Shown in pieces: positions 38,505-48,076 of a stretch of 64,000 bases of DNA; the first letter of the stretch is position 1, and each line of letters begins with the position of its first letter. A model generated the notes under the pieces. It was not told where the DNA came from, made no database searches, and saw only the letters and a program-made list of their open reading frames with translations. The translations under genes and the position numbers were made by a program. This DNA comes from Maricaulis sp034659015 (GTDB taxonomy: Bacteria > Pseudomonadota > Alphaproteobacteria > Caulobacterales > Maricaulaceae), in contig JAYEGL010000013.1 in assembly GCA_034659015.1 (NCBI GenBank), positions 160,837-224,836 of the forward strand, read 5' to 3'.

Positions 38505-39278
38505 CTATTCGGCGGGCGCGGCGCTGAGGCTTGAATCGAGGTTTTTCAATGACCTGGCCAGTCCATCCAGCCCCTCGGGCAGGTCGAGAGCGGGATAGAG
38601 GACGCGGTACCAGATGACCGACAACGCCATGGCCAGATCGTCGGCCTCCGGCGCGGCCTGTTCCAGGAAATCGACGAAATCCGTGTCCGGATAGACCACC
38701 ACGCGGCGCATGATCTCGTCCATCATCGAACCGAGCGCCCAGACCGCGAACAGGGCCGCGCTGGGATCGACGGATCCTTCGGGATGATTCTTCACCACGC
38801 TGCGGGCGACGCGTTCGTACCAGGCGCGGTTGGTGGAGTGGACGAGGCGGCTGAAATCGCCGTCCTCGTCGCTCATCTGGAACACGCTGCGCATCAGGCC
38901 GGCATTGACGCGCACGGTGTGGATCCAGCTGGCATTGGCATAGCGGATCGACTCGAACGGATCGTGCCCCCGGCCGGCATGGCTCGCGCCGACCAGCTGC
39001 ATGCCTTCGAGGAATTCGCGCAGCACGGTCAACGCCACGTCCTTCTTGTCCTTGAAGTACATGTAGAAGGACCCGTCGGACGACTTCGCCGCCTTGGTGA
39101 TGTCGCTGACCCGCATGGCGTGATAGCCGGTCTTCTCCAGAACCCGGGCCGTGGCCAGCTTGAAACGTTCGCGTGTGCGCTCGCCCTTGCGCTTGGGCGG
39201 GTCTGTCTTGAGGCGCCGCGCGAGCTGCGCCTTGTAGCTTTCGACTGTCGCTTCCATCACTTCCCGTTCGCTCGCCAT
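38505..39278 (-). CDS. TetR-family regulator, probable regulator of the peptide regulon
   Basis: The 257-residue protein begins with a basic arm, then the TetR helix-turn-helix KLATARVLEKTGYHAMRVSD with ITKAAKSSDGSFYMYFKDKK. The larger C-terminal half binds an unknown ligand. It lies in the middle of the region 3 cluster. A short palindrome ATGAGG-TTCT-CCTCAT just upstream shares the ATGAGG/CCTCAT halves of the larger palindromes in front of the neighbouring operons. Control of that set is inference from motif sharing. Confidence 0.9.
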   Translation of the reverse strand: MASEREVMEATVESYKAQLARRLKTDPPKRKGERTRERFKLATARVLEKTGYHAMRVSDITKAAKSSDGSFYMYFKDKKDVALTVLREFLEGMQLVGASHAGRGHDPFESIRYANASWIHTVRVNAGLMRSVFQMSDEDGDFSRLVHSTNRAWYERVARSVVKNHPEGSVDPSAALFAVWALGSMMDEIMRRVVVYPDTDFVDFLEQAAPEADDLAMALSVIWYRVLYPALDLPEGLDGLARSLKNLDSSLSAAPAE

Positions 39279-39309
39279 GCTGCGCGGCGCGGTTATCGTG
39301 GCCGGTGCA

Positions 39310-39330
39310 TAAATGAGGTTCTCCTCATAA
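39310..39330. promoter_or_regulatory. Palindrome before the TetR gene, site C
   Basis: ATGAGG (39313-39318), TTCT, CCTCAT (39323-39328) is a perfect inverted repeat 32 bases upstream of the TetR start. It keeps the outer half-sites of the regulon motif but with a 4-base instead of about 10-base centre. It is a probable autoregulatory site. The rest of the 39279-39383 gap shows nothing else. Confidence 0.5.
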
Positions 39331-39383
39331 CCGCTTTCGGCGCTTCATTACAAACGGCGCATGATACGGCCGGCAGGCCCGGA

Positions 39384-40217
39384 TCAGAACAGCGCGCCTT
39401 TCGGATCGTAGGCCGCCACGAAATAGAGCATGGCGTTGAGGGCCAGCACGTCATCCGAACCGAACCTCACGGCATGGGCGGAAACACGTTCGACCGAAGG
39501 CAGATAGGCGAGAAGCTCGGCCGCCTGCCGCCGCTTGAGGGACAGGACGACATCCAGCGGCCCGTCCGGCGCCGGCGGAGGCCGCATCGCGGCGCGCTTG
39601 CGCACCGCCTGCTCTGCGGCGGCACGAATGCGCGCACAGCTCGCCCCGCCGGACGGGGACCGTGCGGAACTCGCACCGAACGCCTCTTTCGTCGCCACGG
39701 TGGCCGTCTCCGGCAGGCGGGAATTGACATGCGCCGTATAGGCGCTGTCACCCGTAGCCAGCAGGACGGGCACGGCGAAATGACCCGCGATCGCGGCGTT
39801 CAGATCGGTCTCCGACCAGCTCTCGCCATTGACGCTCACCTCGGCGATCAGACGGCCGCTGAGCGTGTGGGCCAGTACGCCGCCCACCGAGTCTGCGCCG
39901 GCATGATGACCGATGAAGAACAGGCCGTCGAAGCGGCCGCGCTCGATGCCCTGCATCATGACGAGCGGCCGCGGCCAGCCCTGCACAAGCTCGACATCCT
40001 CCGGCATCTGGTCGATCAGGAGATTGCGTCCATTGCCATGGCTGTCGCTGACCACGATCTCGCCGGCGCCTGCGGCCCGGGCGCCCTCGATGGCGGCCAG
40101 CACTTCCCGGGTCATCAGGCCCCGCGCTTCCGCGTGACCCGAGCCGGACGGCTGCAGCTGGTCGATATCCACCACGCCGGCGACACCCTCGATATCCGCA
40201 CAGATGTAGAGCCGCAT
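39384..40217 (-). CDS. dppA: M55 family D-aminopeptidase (DppA-like)
   Basis: The 277-residue protein keeps the known DppA zinc positions: Asp8 and Glu10 (CADIEGVAG), His60 (VVSDSHGNGRN), His104 (GHHAGADS) and Glu near 132 (VNGESWSETD). Bacillus DppA releases D-amino acids from D-Ala-D-Ala and related peptides. No signal peptide is seen, so it acts in the cytoplasm on imported peptides. It is the last gene of the receptor 3-TRAP operon, two bases after dctQ. This links the TRAP system to D-peptides. Confidence 0.92.
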   Translation of the reverse strand: MRLYICADIEGVAGVVDIDQLQPSGSGHAEARGLMTREVLAAIEGARAAGAGEIVVSDSHGNGRNLLIDQMPEDVELVQGWPRPLVMMQGIERGRFDGLFFIGHHAGADSVGGVLAHTLSGRLIAEVSVNGESWSETDLNAAIAGHFAVPVLLATGDSAYTAHVNSRLPETATVATKEAFGASSARSPSGGASCARIRAAAEQAVRKRAAMRPPPAPDGPLDVVLSLKRRQAAELLAYLPSVERVSAHAVRFGSDDVLALNAMLYFVAAYDPKGALF

Positions 40218-40219
40218 GC

Positions 40220-40747
40220 CTAGCCCTTTCGGTTGGTTGCCGCGCCCGGCACGCGGCGCAATTCGAAGACCGCCAGCTTGAGCACGGCCTGGACGAGAAC
40301 CAGGCCGGCATAGAGCGGCAGGACCGCCACCACCACGCCGAGATTCCAGCCGAGGGATTCAGTGTCGCGCGCGGCGGCCCGCATGACGAAACCCAGCGAA
40401 TTGGCCAGCAGCACGCCCAGGAAGATCGCGATACAGGCGGTGCCCGACCACACCTGCAGCCGGCGCAGCCAGAGCGGATGGCGGTCGGTGACCTGCACGA
40501 GGACCGGGTCGGCATTCTGGTGGAAGGCGACAACGCCGCCCAGAAGCCCGCTCCACACCATGGCATAGCGCGCCCCCTCTTCGGTCCAGGCCGGCGCGTC
40601 GCTGAACCCGTAGCGGCCGATGATCTGGATCACGACGAGGGCCAGCATGAGCACGAGAAAGCCCGCCGCACCGCTCCAGACGACACGGTTCATGCCGTCG
40701 GACACCCGCTCCAGGCCGGTCGCGATCCGGTCCGCGGCCGCGCTCAT
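40220..40747 (-). CDS. TRAP transporter small permease (DctQ)
   Basis: The 175-residue protein has four hydrophobic helices and the DctQ motif EEGARYAMVWSGLLGGVVAF between helices 2 and 3. It forms the membrane complex with the large permease. It overlaps the binding-protein gene by four bases. The three TRAP genes occur in the order M, P, Q in transcription. The cargo is probably a small acid or peptide released by the peptidases nearby. Confidence 0.92.
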   Translation of the reverse strand: MSAAADRIATGLERVSDGMNRVVWSGAAGFLVLMLALVVIQIIGRYGFSDAPAWTEEGARYAMVWSGLLGGVVAFHQNADPVLVQVTDRHPLWLRRLQVWSGTACIAIFLGVLLANSLGFVMRAAARDTESLGWNLGVVVAVLPLYAGLVLVQAVLKLAVFELRRVPGAATNRKG

Positions 40748-41745
40748 GACCGGCTCTCCCGGGCCATGGCGAGGAAGCGGTCGACGGCCGATGGCGGCGC
40801 CATGTGCCGGTAGGCGCCACGGACCCGCTCAGCGAAAGTGCGGCGCAGCGCGGGGTCGGGCTGGATGACCTCGATATCGATCCCGGCCAGGGCCGCCATT
40901 TCCCGCTCGCGGCCGTTGCGGGCCCAGTCCCGGTTGGCGCGATGGCCCGCCGCGACGGCCCGGTCCACAAGCGCCCGTCGTTGCGGTGTCAGGCTGTCCA
41001 GCCATCGCGCCGACAGGAGGATGGCACGATGCGCAGCGCTCATGTTGAGGTCGAGGAAATAGCCGATCTGCGAGCCGTGTCCGAACAGGACCGGCGCAAG
41101 CGGCGGATTGAAATAGCCCTGGGCGATACCGGTCTGCAGCGCCTGGGGCACTTCCTCCCAGGCCACCTGCACGCCGGAGGCTCCCAGCGCCTCGATCATC
41201 AGCAGGTCGAGCCGGCCCATGGCGCGCAGGCGCAGACGTTCCACGTCGGCGATCTGGCGGATCGGCGTGCGGGCCGTGAACAGGCCGCTCATCCCGCCCA
41301 GAAGCGCCGCATCGGCGAACACCAGTCCGGCCGGGTCGAGCTCGCTCGCCAGCCAGGCGCGAAACTCCGGTGCGGCGATGAAGCGTTCGAAATGATCGAT
41401 ATCGTCGAGCAGGAAAGGCAGGCCCGGCGCCCGGTAGGCATCGCTGTAGGCCATGACTTCGGTGATGCCGGCATCATTGGCATGCAGCAGGCCCAGCCCG
41501 GTCATCTCGGTCCGGTCCGGCTCGCTGCCCAGCGCGGAATTGGCGGACACCTCCACGCTCATTCCGCCTTCACGGAGCGTGCGCGCAAAGGCATCCATCC
41601 AGATCCACACGCCATTGACCGGCGAGTTGGCGGCGCCCGCCAGGGCCGCCAGCACATCGCGGCGCGGCCCCGGTGCGCCACACGCCGTCACGGCCAGCGC
41701 CCCGCCGGCGGCGAGCACGGCCCGGCGTGTCCGGCCGCCCGTCAT
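40744..41745 (-). CDS. TRAP transporter substrate-binding protein (DctP)
   Basis: The start is the ATG at 41745, overlapping the dctM stop (ATGA), giving 333 residues. A lipobox-like LAVTAC ends the signal segment, so it may be a lipoprotein. The DctP fold is visible from LPFLLDDIDHFERF, LRLRAMGRLDLLMIEALGAS and VAWEEVPQALQTGIAQGYFN. The conserved ligand-binding Arg is likely in LRLRAMG, typical for carboxylate binding. This suggests the cargo has a free carboxyl group. Confidence 0.9.
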   Translation of the reverse strand: MTGGRTRRAVLAAGGALAVTACGAPGPRRDVLAALAGAANSPVNGVWIWMDAFARTLREGGMSVEVSANSALGSEPDRTEMTGLGLLHANDAGITEVMAYSDAYRAPGLPFLLDDIDHFERFIAAPEFRAWLASELDPAGLVFADAALLGGMSGLFTARTPIRQIADVERLRLRAMGRLDLLMIEALGASGVQVAWEEVPQALQTGIAQGYFNPPLAPVLFGHGSQIGYFLDLNMSAAHRAILLSARWLDSLTPQRRALVDRAVAAGHRANRDWARNGREREMAALAGIDIEVIQPDPALRRTFAERVRGAYRHMAPPSAVDRFLAMARESRS

Positions 41746-43019
41746 GCCAGCCCCAGCGCGCGCGGCAGGGCCAGGGTCAGGCCCGGGGTGAAGGTGAGGA
41801 AGACCAGGATGACGATCTCCAGCGCGATGAAGGGCGCGATCGCCCGCATCAGCCGCCAGTAGGATGCCCCGGTCACCGAGGACACGATCAGCACGGCGCC
41901 GCCCAGGGGCGGCGTGATCAGCCCCATCGTGATGGCCAGGCAGATCATCACGCCCAGATGCACGGGATCGGCCCCCAGCACATAGGCGGCGGGCGCCAGG
42001 ATCGGGGCGATCAGGACGAGCGCGATCTGGGTGTCCAGGATCATCCCGCTGACCAGGAAGACGGCCACCAGGATCAGAAGGAAGACGTCCTGCCCCACGC
42101 CCAGCCCGTCGGTCCAGGCGCGGACGAGTTCGGGCACGCCCATCAGGGAGGCCAGGAAGTTCGCCGCCGCGCCGGCCACGAGGAGCGAGAAGATCGCGCC
42201 CGTCAGCCGCGTCGCCCCGCCGATGGAGTCGCGCAGCATCGGCCAGTCCAGCGTGCGATAGACCGCCGCGGCAGCCAGGGCGGCGAGCACCGCAAGCGCT
42301 CCGGCCTCGGTCGGCGTGACCAGGCCGAAGACGATACCGGCGAGGATCACCACCGGCATCAGGAGCGCCGGGCCTGCCTGCACCGTGGTGGAGACCGGCG
42401 GCGGCCGGCGTTCCGCGGCAGGATGATCGCCCAGATGGGCAAAGAGCGCATTGGCGGCAAACAGCCCCGTGGCCAGCACCAGGCCCGGCACGATCGCCGC
42501 GGCGAACAGCGCCGCCACATCGACGCCCATGATCGCACCGTAGAAGATCAGGATGATGGAGGGCGGGATGATCGGCCCGATCATCGAGGACGCCGCCGTC
42601 ACCGCGCCGGCGTAGTCGGCGGTATAGCCGCGCTCGCGCATGGCCGGCACCAGCGTCGTCGACAGCGCGGCCGCGTCGGCCATGGCGGAGCCGGACACGC
42701 CGGCGAAAAAGAGCGAGGTGGCGATGTTCACATGCCCCAGCCCGCCGCGGGCGCGGCCGACCAGCAGGGCGGAAAAGTCGATCAGGGCACGCGTCACGCC
42801 GCCCCGGTTCATCAGCTCGCCGACCAGCACGAAGAGCGGCATCGCCATGAGGGCGAACACGTCGAGCTGGGAAAAGGCGCGCCGGGGCAGGGCTGCGAGA
42901 AAGGCCTCCTGCCCCAGCGCGGGGAAAGCGATGATCCCGGCCGCGCCGAGGGCCCAGGCCAGCCCGGCGCCCGCTGCGATCGCGGCCAGGGGCGCCAGAA
43001 TGGCGAGGGGTTTGAGCAC
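41742..43019 (-). CDS. TRAP transporter large permease (DctM)
   Basis: The 425-residue protein has about twelve helices. Family motifs are LFVLVGELMNRGGV, FFAGVSGSAMADAAAL, MIGPIIPPSIILIFYG and GLITPPLGGAVLIVS. It uses the Na+ gradient. It starts 18 bases after receptor 3, so the receptor and the TRAP system share one transcript and probably one substrate. Confidence 0.95.
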   Translation of the reverse strand: MLKPLAILAPLAAIAAGAGLAWALGAAGIIAFPALGQEAFLAALPRRAFSQLDVFALMAMPLFVLVGELMNRGGVTRALIDFSALLVGRARGGLGHVNIATSLFFAGVSGSAMADAAALSTTLVPAMRERGYTADYAGAVTAASSMIGPIIPPSIILIFYGAIMGVDVAALFAAAIVPGLVLATGLFAANALFAHLGDHPAAERRPPPVSTTVQAGPALLMPVVILAGIVFGLVTPTEAGALAVLAALAAAAVYRTLDWPMLRDSIGGATRLTGAIFSLLVAGAAANFLASLMGVPELVRAWTDGLGVGQDVFLLILVAVFLVSGMILDTQIALVLIAPILAPAAYVLGADPVHLGVMICLAITMGLITPPLGGAVLIVSSVTGASYWRLMRAIAPFIALEIVILVFLTFTPGLTLALPRALGLA

Positions 43020-43037
43020 GGAACGCGGCTCCCGGGT

Positions 43038-45221
43038 CTAGAAGCGGCCGCGCAGTTCGACACCCCAGGTCTGCGGGGCACCGAGCGCCTGGATCTGCTG
43101 TCCGGGGATGATCACGCCGGCGCTGCGGCGCACGGCATAGGTCTCGTCGCCGATATTGCGGCCCCACAGCATCACGCTCCAGCGGTTGTCCTGGAAGGTG
43201 AAGCCCGCCCGCGCATTGACGAGCGTCACATCGTCCTGGCTGTAGTCCGGATTGTTCTCCGGACCGAAGAAGAGCGAGCTGCGATAGCTGAGATCGGCGT
43301 GGGCGACGAACTCCATGCCCTCGGCGACCGGCGTTGTGAAGTCGGCCGCAAGGGAGAGTGTGTGATCGGGCGCCTGCGGCAGGTCGTTGCCGGAATAGTC
43401 GGCGCCGGCGGCCGTGGCGTTGGTGAAGTCGTCGAAACTGGCGTCCAGATAGCTGTAGGAGCCGGAGAAGGACAAGGCATCCGTGGCCTGCCAGAGCCCT
43501 TCCAGTTCCACGCCGGACGCGTCTGCCGTGGCCGCATTCGACGTGGTGAAGGTGGGGATGCCGCCGACATTGATCAGCTGGTTCACCTGGAGATCGGAGT
43601 AGTCGAGCCAGAACAGCGAGCCCGCGAGATAGACGGCTCCGCCCGCCAGCGTGGTCTTCACGCCCGCCTCGTAGCTGTTGACGAATTCCGGATCATATTC
43701 GGCATTGTCGTTCGGCATGATCGAGAAGACGTTGTAGCCGCCGGACTTGTAGCCGCGGCTGTAGGAGGCATAGACCAGCCAGGTCGCATTCGGCTCCCAG
43801 TTCAGCGTCACCGACGGCGTCACCTCGGCGTCCGAGCGCGAAAAGCTGCGCTCCGGCTGGGTCGGCGCGAGCAGCTGGAAGGGATCGCCGATCTGGCTGT
43901 GGGTGACTTCCTTCTCGTCCTCGGAATAGCGCAGCGCGCCGGTCAGGCTGAACGTGTCGGAGAAATGGTAGGTCCCCTGACCGAAGACGGCGTAGCTGGT
44001 GGTCTCCAGATCGCCGAAGATGTCGGCGCTCACTTCGGAAGGATAGATGCCGAGACCCGGTCCGATCACCGCATTGGAAACCGTGTCGAAGGTCTCGTGG
44101 CTGAAGAAACCGCCGACAATGTAGTCGAACACGCCCCCGGTGTCGGAGGTGAAGCGGATTTCCTGCGAGAACTGGTCGTGATCCTCGCTGATGCCCGAGC
44201 GCAGCTGGTTGAGGATGGAGAAGTCGTTGTCGTTGGAATTGTACCACTCGAAGTTCCGGAAGGCGGTGAGCGAGGTCAGCACGCCGCCGGCCAGATCCCA
44301 GTCGGCCTGCAGCGACACACCCCAGACATCGCGCGTCTGTTCCGAGCCGAAGTCCTGGGCCACCTGCCGGTCTTCCGGATCGGTATCGGCGAGCGGGCTG
44401 CCGGCCAGCGCGCCATTGTCGAGGATTTCCGACGCCCCGCCATTGGTGTCGTTCGACGCCATGTCGGCGCGGAAGGTGAGCTGAAGCGTGTCGGACGGAT
44501 CCGCCACGAAGGTCAGACGGGCGCCCAGCTCGTCCTGGTCGTCCAGTTCGGTGCCGGTGAAGGTGTTGTCGGTGTAGCCGGCGCGCGTCTGGGAAGACAC
44601 CGAGACACGGGCCCGCGCATTCGGCGTGAAAATCACGTCGCCGGCCGCATACAGGCTGAGCGCGCTGTAATTTCCGGCCGAGATCACACCCTCGAAGCTG
44701 GGCTCGTCGCCCGGTCCCTGGGTGATCATGTTGAGCGCGCCGGCGATGGTGTTCTTGCCGTAGAGCGCGCCTTGCGGACCGCGGATCATCTCGACCCGTT
44801 CCAGGTCGTAGAGATTGGTATTGATGGTCGTCGGGCGGGCCTGGTAGACGCCATCGACGAACACGCCGACCGACTGTTCCACCCCAGGATTGTTGGGATT
44901 GGACGAGATGCCGCGCACCGTGATGATCGTCGAGCGCAGGCCGTTACCCGTATTGATGTAGACGTTCGGGAAGACCGAGGCGATGTCGTCGAGACGGTCC
45001 ACGCCCCGCTCCTCCAGCTCGGCCGCGCCCAGCGCGCTGACCGAGGCGGACACGTCGAGGATCGACTGTTCGCGCCGCTGCGCGGTAACGACGATCACAT
45101 CGGCCGAGGCGCTCTCGTCAGACTGGGCCTGGGCGGCGGCGGTCGCCAGCCCGGCAGCGAGGACCGCACCCGCGGCGGTCGAGATCAGTTCCTGTTTCCA
45201 AGTCGTACGGCTCATGGTCAT
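43038..45221 (-). CDS. TonB-dependent outer-membrane receptor 3
   Basis: The 727-residue receptor has a signal peptide ending TAAAQAQ, TonB-box-like DVIVVTAQRRE, and plug motifs SVFPNVYINTGNG, ITVRGISSNPNN and MIRGPQGALYGKNTIAGALN. The barrel ends VELRGRF. A second ATG six bases in (45215) could be the start. It is followed by the TRAP genes and a D-aminopeptidase. Operator site D lies in its promoter. Confidence 0.95.
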   Translation of the reverse strand: MTMSRTTWKQELISTAAGAVLAAGLATAAAQAQSDESASADVIVVTAQRREQSILDVSASVSALGAAELEERGVDRLDDIASVFPNVYINTGNGLRSTIITVRGISSNPNNPGVEQSVGVFVDGVYQARPTTINTNLYDLERVEMIRGPQGALYGKNTIAGALNMITQGPGDEPSFEGVISAGNYSALSLYAAGDVIFTPNARARVSVSSQTRAGYTDNTFTGTELDDQDELGARLTFVADPSDTLQLTFRADMASNDTNGGASEILDNGALAGSPLADTDPEDRQVAQDFGSEQTRDVWGVSLQADWDLAGGVLTSLTAFRNFEWYNSNDNDFSILNQLRSGISEDHDQFSQEIRFTSDTGGVFDYIVGGFFSHETFDTVSNAVIGPGLGIYPSEVSADIFGDLETTSYAVFGQGTYHFSDTFSLTGALRYSEDEKEVTHSQIGDPFQLLAPTQPERSFSRSDAEVTPSVTLNWEPNATWLVYASYSRGYKSGGYNVFSIMPNDNAEYDPEFVNSYEAGVKTTLAGGAVYLAGSLFWLDYSDLQVNQLINVGGIPTFTTSNAATADASGVELEGLWQATDALSFSGSYSYLDASFDDFTNATAAGADYSGNDLPQAPDHTLSLAADFTTPVAEGMEFVAHADLSYRSSLFFGPENNPDYSQDDVTLVNARAGFTFQDNRWSVMLWGRNIGDETYAVRRSAGVIIPGQQIQALGAPQTWGVELRGRF

Positions 45222-45258
45222 TCCCCCAAGAAAACCTGCTGCGAAACCTGCTTAAACG

Positions 45259-45286
45259 AAATATGAGATCAGTTTCACTTATTTTG
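45259..45286. promoter_or_regulatory. Regulon palindrome, site D (receptor 3 promoter)
   Basis: AAATATGAGATCAGTTTCAC and TTATTTTG match the shared motif. A reverse-strand TTGACA at 45293-45298 lies just upstream. The site overlaps the 3' end of the M81 gene, so the receptor promoter starts inside that gene's last codons. Confidence 0.55.
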
Positions 45287-46765
45287 CAAATCTGTCAACA
45301 AACTTGCGACCGGCCGCACGGGATCGACCGGCCAGATCGGTCGCGGCAGGCGCTTGAAGGGCAGATCCGCAAGCTCGGGGTTCATCGCCGTCGGCGCACC
45401 GATCGCCAGGACTTCATCGGCCAGAGGCGCGAAGGATGCCCGGAAATGGGTCGAGGATTTCAGCACCAGGATGCGGTAGCGCGAAAGGTCGGCGCCGGTG
45501 GCCGTGAAGAGCGACGGCCAGAGCGCCTCCCGGCGCGCCCCGCATAGGATGAAATCCGCAAAGCCGGTGGAAAACCGTGCGACCGGGCCGACCGGGGGGC
45601 CGGCGGCAGGATCGCCCGGACCGCGCCCGACACGCTCGGCCAGCCCCGCGACGACACCCTCGATCCGGATCGGCGACCCCGAAAGGCGGGACATCTGCCC
45701 GCCGATATCCAGCTCGAGCCGGGCGCCGGTTCCGGCTTCCAGACAAGCTTTCAGCGCGGCAGGGTCGTGGACCAGCGCCGCACCGATCCGTGTGAGGCCG
45801 GCCTGGCGCAGGGCCGCCAGAAGGTGCGTGGCGTCGCCGTCCGCTCCGCCTCCGGGATTGTCGGACGCGTCCGCCAGAATGATGCGCTCGCCGCGGAAGG
45901 CAGCCGCACGCTCGACCCCCTCGGCGATAGAGAGCGGCCGCTCGGCCGCAACCTCGGCGATGGCGGCGAAACGCTCGGCCGTGCGCAGGGCGGTATCCGC
46001 CGCCCGGGCCGGATCGCCATCGGCATAGACCAGAACCTTTGCGCCATTGTCGGCACTGTCGCTCCAGGGAAAGCCGTGAACCAGCGACACAGAAAGAATA
46101 CCGTCGCCCGCCGCCTCGGCCTCGATCATCTCGCGGACCAGATCCTCCATGGGCGGGCGCGTGGTCGGAAACCCGCCCAGTGCACCACAGGCAGCGACCG
46201 CGTGAACCGGCCGGATCCGCCCCCCGGCGAGCGCCATCGCCCGGGCAAAGAGCTCGCGGCCCCGCTCTGCGACATCGGTGTGCGGGTATTCCTTGTAGGC
46301 ATGCAGAAGATCTGCCGCCTCCAGCATGGCGGGGCTCAGCGTGGCATGCAGGTCCAGCAGGCCGGCCACGACCGCCGCGCGGCCGGCCGTTGCGCGGATT
46401 GCGGCAAGGAGATCGCCCTCGCAGTCCGGTACGCTTCGAGCCGCCATCGCGCCGTGCAGGTCCAGCAGGACAAGGTCGACGGGAAGGCTGGCGCGCAGAC
46501 CGTCCAGGATCTCGCGCTTGAGTGTTTCATAAGCCGCGTCCGCCACGGGACCGCCGGGCACGGCATAGGCAACCGGCCCGCGCCGGACCTCCAGACCCGC
46601 CGACTGCGCCGCCGTCATCATGGCCATGCAACCCGGGTGCGTGAGGGCACAGACAGGCTCGTCGCCAGCCGGGGCATAGGCCCCCGCACGGAAATCGCCG
46701 AGCGTCGTGGCACGCGCGACAAAACTGTTCGTTTCCGTCCTCAGGGCAGCGACGTAAGCTCTCAT
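45275..46765 (-). CDS. M81 family metallopeptidase (MlrC-like)
   Basis: The 496-residue protein has the M81 layout: RTETNSFVARATTLGDF at the N-terminus, VLLDLHGAM and LLDLHATLSPAM (metal-ligand D-x-H), YKEYPHTDVAERG, and DASDNPGGGADGD opening the C-terminal MlrC domain. MlrC of sphingomonads cuts linear microcystin and nodularin next to the Adda residue. Other members are uncharacterised. It lies between palindromes D and E, divergent from the P1 peptidase. Substrate similarity to microcystin is only suggestive. Confidence 0.92.
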   Translation of the reverse strand: MRAYVAALRTETNSFVARATTLGDFRAGAYAPAGDEPVCALTHPGCMAMMTAAQSAGLEVRRGPVAYAVPGGPVADAAYETLKREILDGLRASLPVDLVLLDLHGAMAARSVPDCEGDLLAAIRATAGRAAVVAGLLDLHATLSPAMLEAADLLHAYKEYPHTDVAERGRELFARAMALAGGRIRPVHAVAACGALGGFPTTRPPMEDLVREMIEAEAAGDGILSVSLVHGFPWSDSADNGAKVLVYADGDPARAADTALRTAERFAAIAEVAAERPLSIAEGVERAAAFRGERIILADASDNPGGGADGDATHLLAALRQAGLTRIGAALVHDPAALKACLEAGTGARLELDIGGQMSRLSGSPIRIEGVVAGLAERVGRGPGDPAAGPPVGPVARFSTGFADFILCGARREALWPSLFTATGADLSRYRILVLKSSTHFRASFAPLADEVLAIGAPTAMNPELADLPFKRLPRPIWPVDPVRPVASLLTDLQNK

Positions 46766-46775
46766 GCAGCGATCC

Positions 46776-46816
46776 TGACAATTTTATGAGGTTGACGTCA
46801 ATTTCATTTTTTTACA
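46776..46816. promoter_or_regulatory. Regulon palindrome, site E (M81 / P1 divergent promoter)
   Basis: The best-formed copy. Around a TTGACGTCAA centre (46792-46801) stand ATGAGG/TTTCAT half-sites and outer TGACAATTTT and TTTTTTTACA arms. It sits between the divergent M81 and P1 genes and could regulate both. Confidence 0.65.
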
Positions 46817-46884
46817 CTCTTCCGTCCGCAAGCGGGCCCAGAGGGGGGCATCGCTTACGGACCCAGTTGTCCATGCGGGAGACC

Positions 46885-48054
46885 ATGACGACCATGAAAA
46901 CCAGTCGAAACCTGATATCGATCGCCCTGGCCGGCGGCCTGGCCTTTGCCTCCGCCGCCTGCGCCCAGGATGCCCCGCGTGCGCGGGACCTGGGCATTCC
47001 GCTGCAGGGCGAGGCCGGGCCGCTGAACGCCATCACCGACGTGGCCGGCATCGAGGTGGGTCACTTCACCCTCCATGACGGCGACGCGCATACGGGCGTG
47101 ACCACGATCTTTCCCCGGGGCCGCGAAGCGACCGACGGCGTGGCCGCCGGAGTATTTTCCTTCAACGGCACCGGCGAGATGACCGGGGCGCATCTGATCG
47201 ACGAGTTCGGCGCCTTCTTCGGCCCCATCGCCATAACCGGCACGCTGGGCGTCGGTGCCGCCCGCGACGGCATCCTGCAATGGACGGCACAGAATTTCGA
47301 CGACCCCACGATCCGCTTCAGCCGGGTCCTGCCCGTGGTCGCGGAAACCTATGATGGCGGGCTGAGCGATGTGTGGAGCCTGCCGCTGACGCCGGACCAC
47401 GTCGTCCAGGCACTCGACGCCGCCCGTCCGGGCCCGGTCCAGGAAGGCGCGGTCGGCGGCGGAACGGGCATGGTCTGCTATTACTTCAAGTGCGGTATCG
47501 GCACCGCCTCGCGCATCGCGCGCTATGGCGAGGATGTCGCCTTCACCGTTGGCGTGCTCGTCCAGGCCAATCATGGCGTTCGCGACCAGTTGCGTATCGC
47601 CGGCACGCCCGCCGGCCGGGAGATCGACGATCTGATGCCGCGCCGGGCCAGCCAAGCCGATGCGGCCGGCGAAGGCGACGGCTCGATCATCATCGTGATC
47701 GCGACCGACGCGCCCCTCCTGCCCGATCAGCTGCGCCGGCTGGCGCGCCGCGCGACGATCGGCATGGGCCGCACCGGTGGCCAGGGTGACTCAAGCTCGG
47801 GCGACATCTTCCTGGCCTTCACGACCGCCAACCCCGTCAGCCTCGGTGCGGGTGCGCCGCTGAGCTATCAGAGCATTCCCGGCGAAGCGCTCGATCCCCT
47901 GTTCGACGGCGTCGTGCAGGCCACCGAGGAGGCCATTCTCAATGCGCTCGTGGCCGGCGAGGACACGACCGGCCGCGGGAACTCGCATGTCTACGGCCTG
48001 CCCCACGATCGGGTTCGCGACATCCTTGCCCGCTACGGCCGGCGCGACGACTGA
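46885..48054 (+). CDS. P1/S58 family peptidase (DmpA-like L-aminopeptidase/D-Ala-esterase)
   Basis: I prefer the ATG at 46885 (389 residues), with GGGAG six bases upstream; ATGs at 46873 and 46894 are alternatives. A signal peptide ends AACAQ. N-terminal-nucleophile family motifs are LNAITDVAGIEVGHFTL, GGGTGMVCYYFKCGIGTASR and the self-cleavage site DSSSGD (Ser303-305). The chain is expected to split there into two subunits. DmpA-type enzymes remove N-terminal residues and accept D-Ala esters and amides or beta-peptides. It is followed by an S12 hydrolase and a dioxygenase gene. Confidence 0.92.
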   Translation: MTTMKTSRNLISIALAGGLAFASAACAQDAPRARDLGIPLQGEAGPLNAITDVAGIEVGHFTLHDGDAHTGVTTIFPRGREATDGVAAGVFSFNGTGEMTGAHLIDEFGAFFGPIAITGTLGVGAARDGILQWTAQNFDDPTIRFSRVLPVVAETYDGGLSDVWSLPLTPDHVVQALDAARPGPVQEGAVGGGTGMVCYYFKCGIGTASRIARYGEDVAFTVGVLVQANHGVRDQLRIAGTPAGREIDDLMPRRASQADAAGEGDGSIIIVIATDAPLLPDQLRRLARRATIGMGRTGGQGDSSSGDIFLAFTTANPVSLGAGAPLSYQSIPGEALDPLFDGVVQATEEAILNALVAGEDTTGRGNSHVYGLPHDRVRDILARYGRRDD

Positions 48055-48076
48055 TCCAGACGAAGGACACCTTCCC

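Noticed and set aside
41673..45266. 1197-codon rightward frame
   Set aside because: Antisense to the dctM and receptor 3 genes, which have full family motifs; composition is Arg/Gly/Gln-rich as in shadows.
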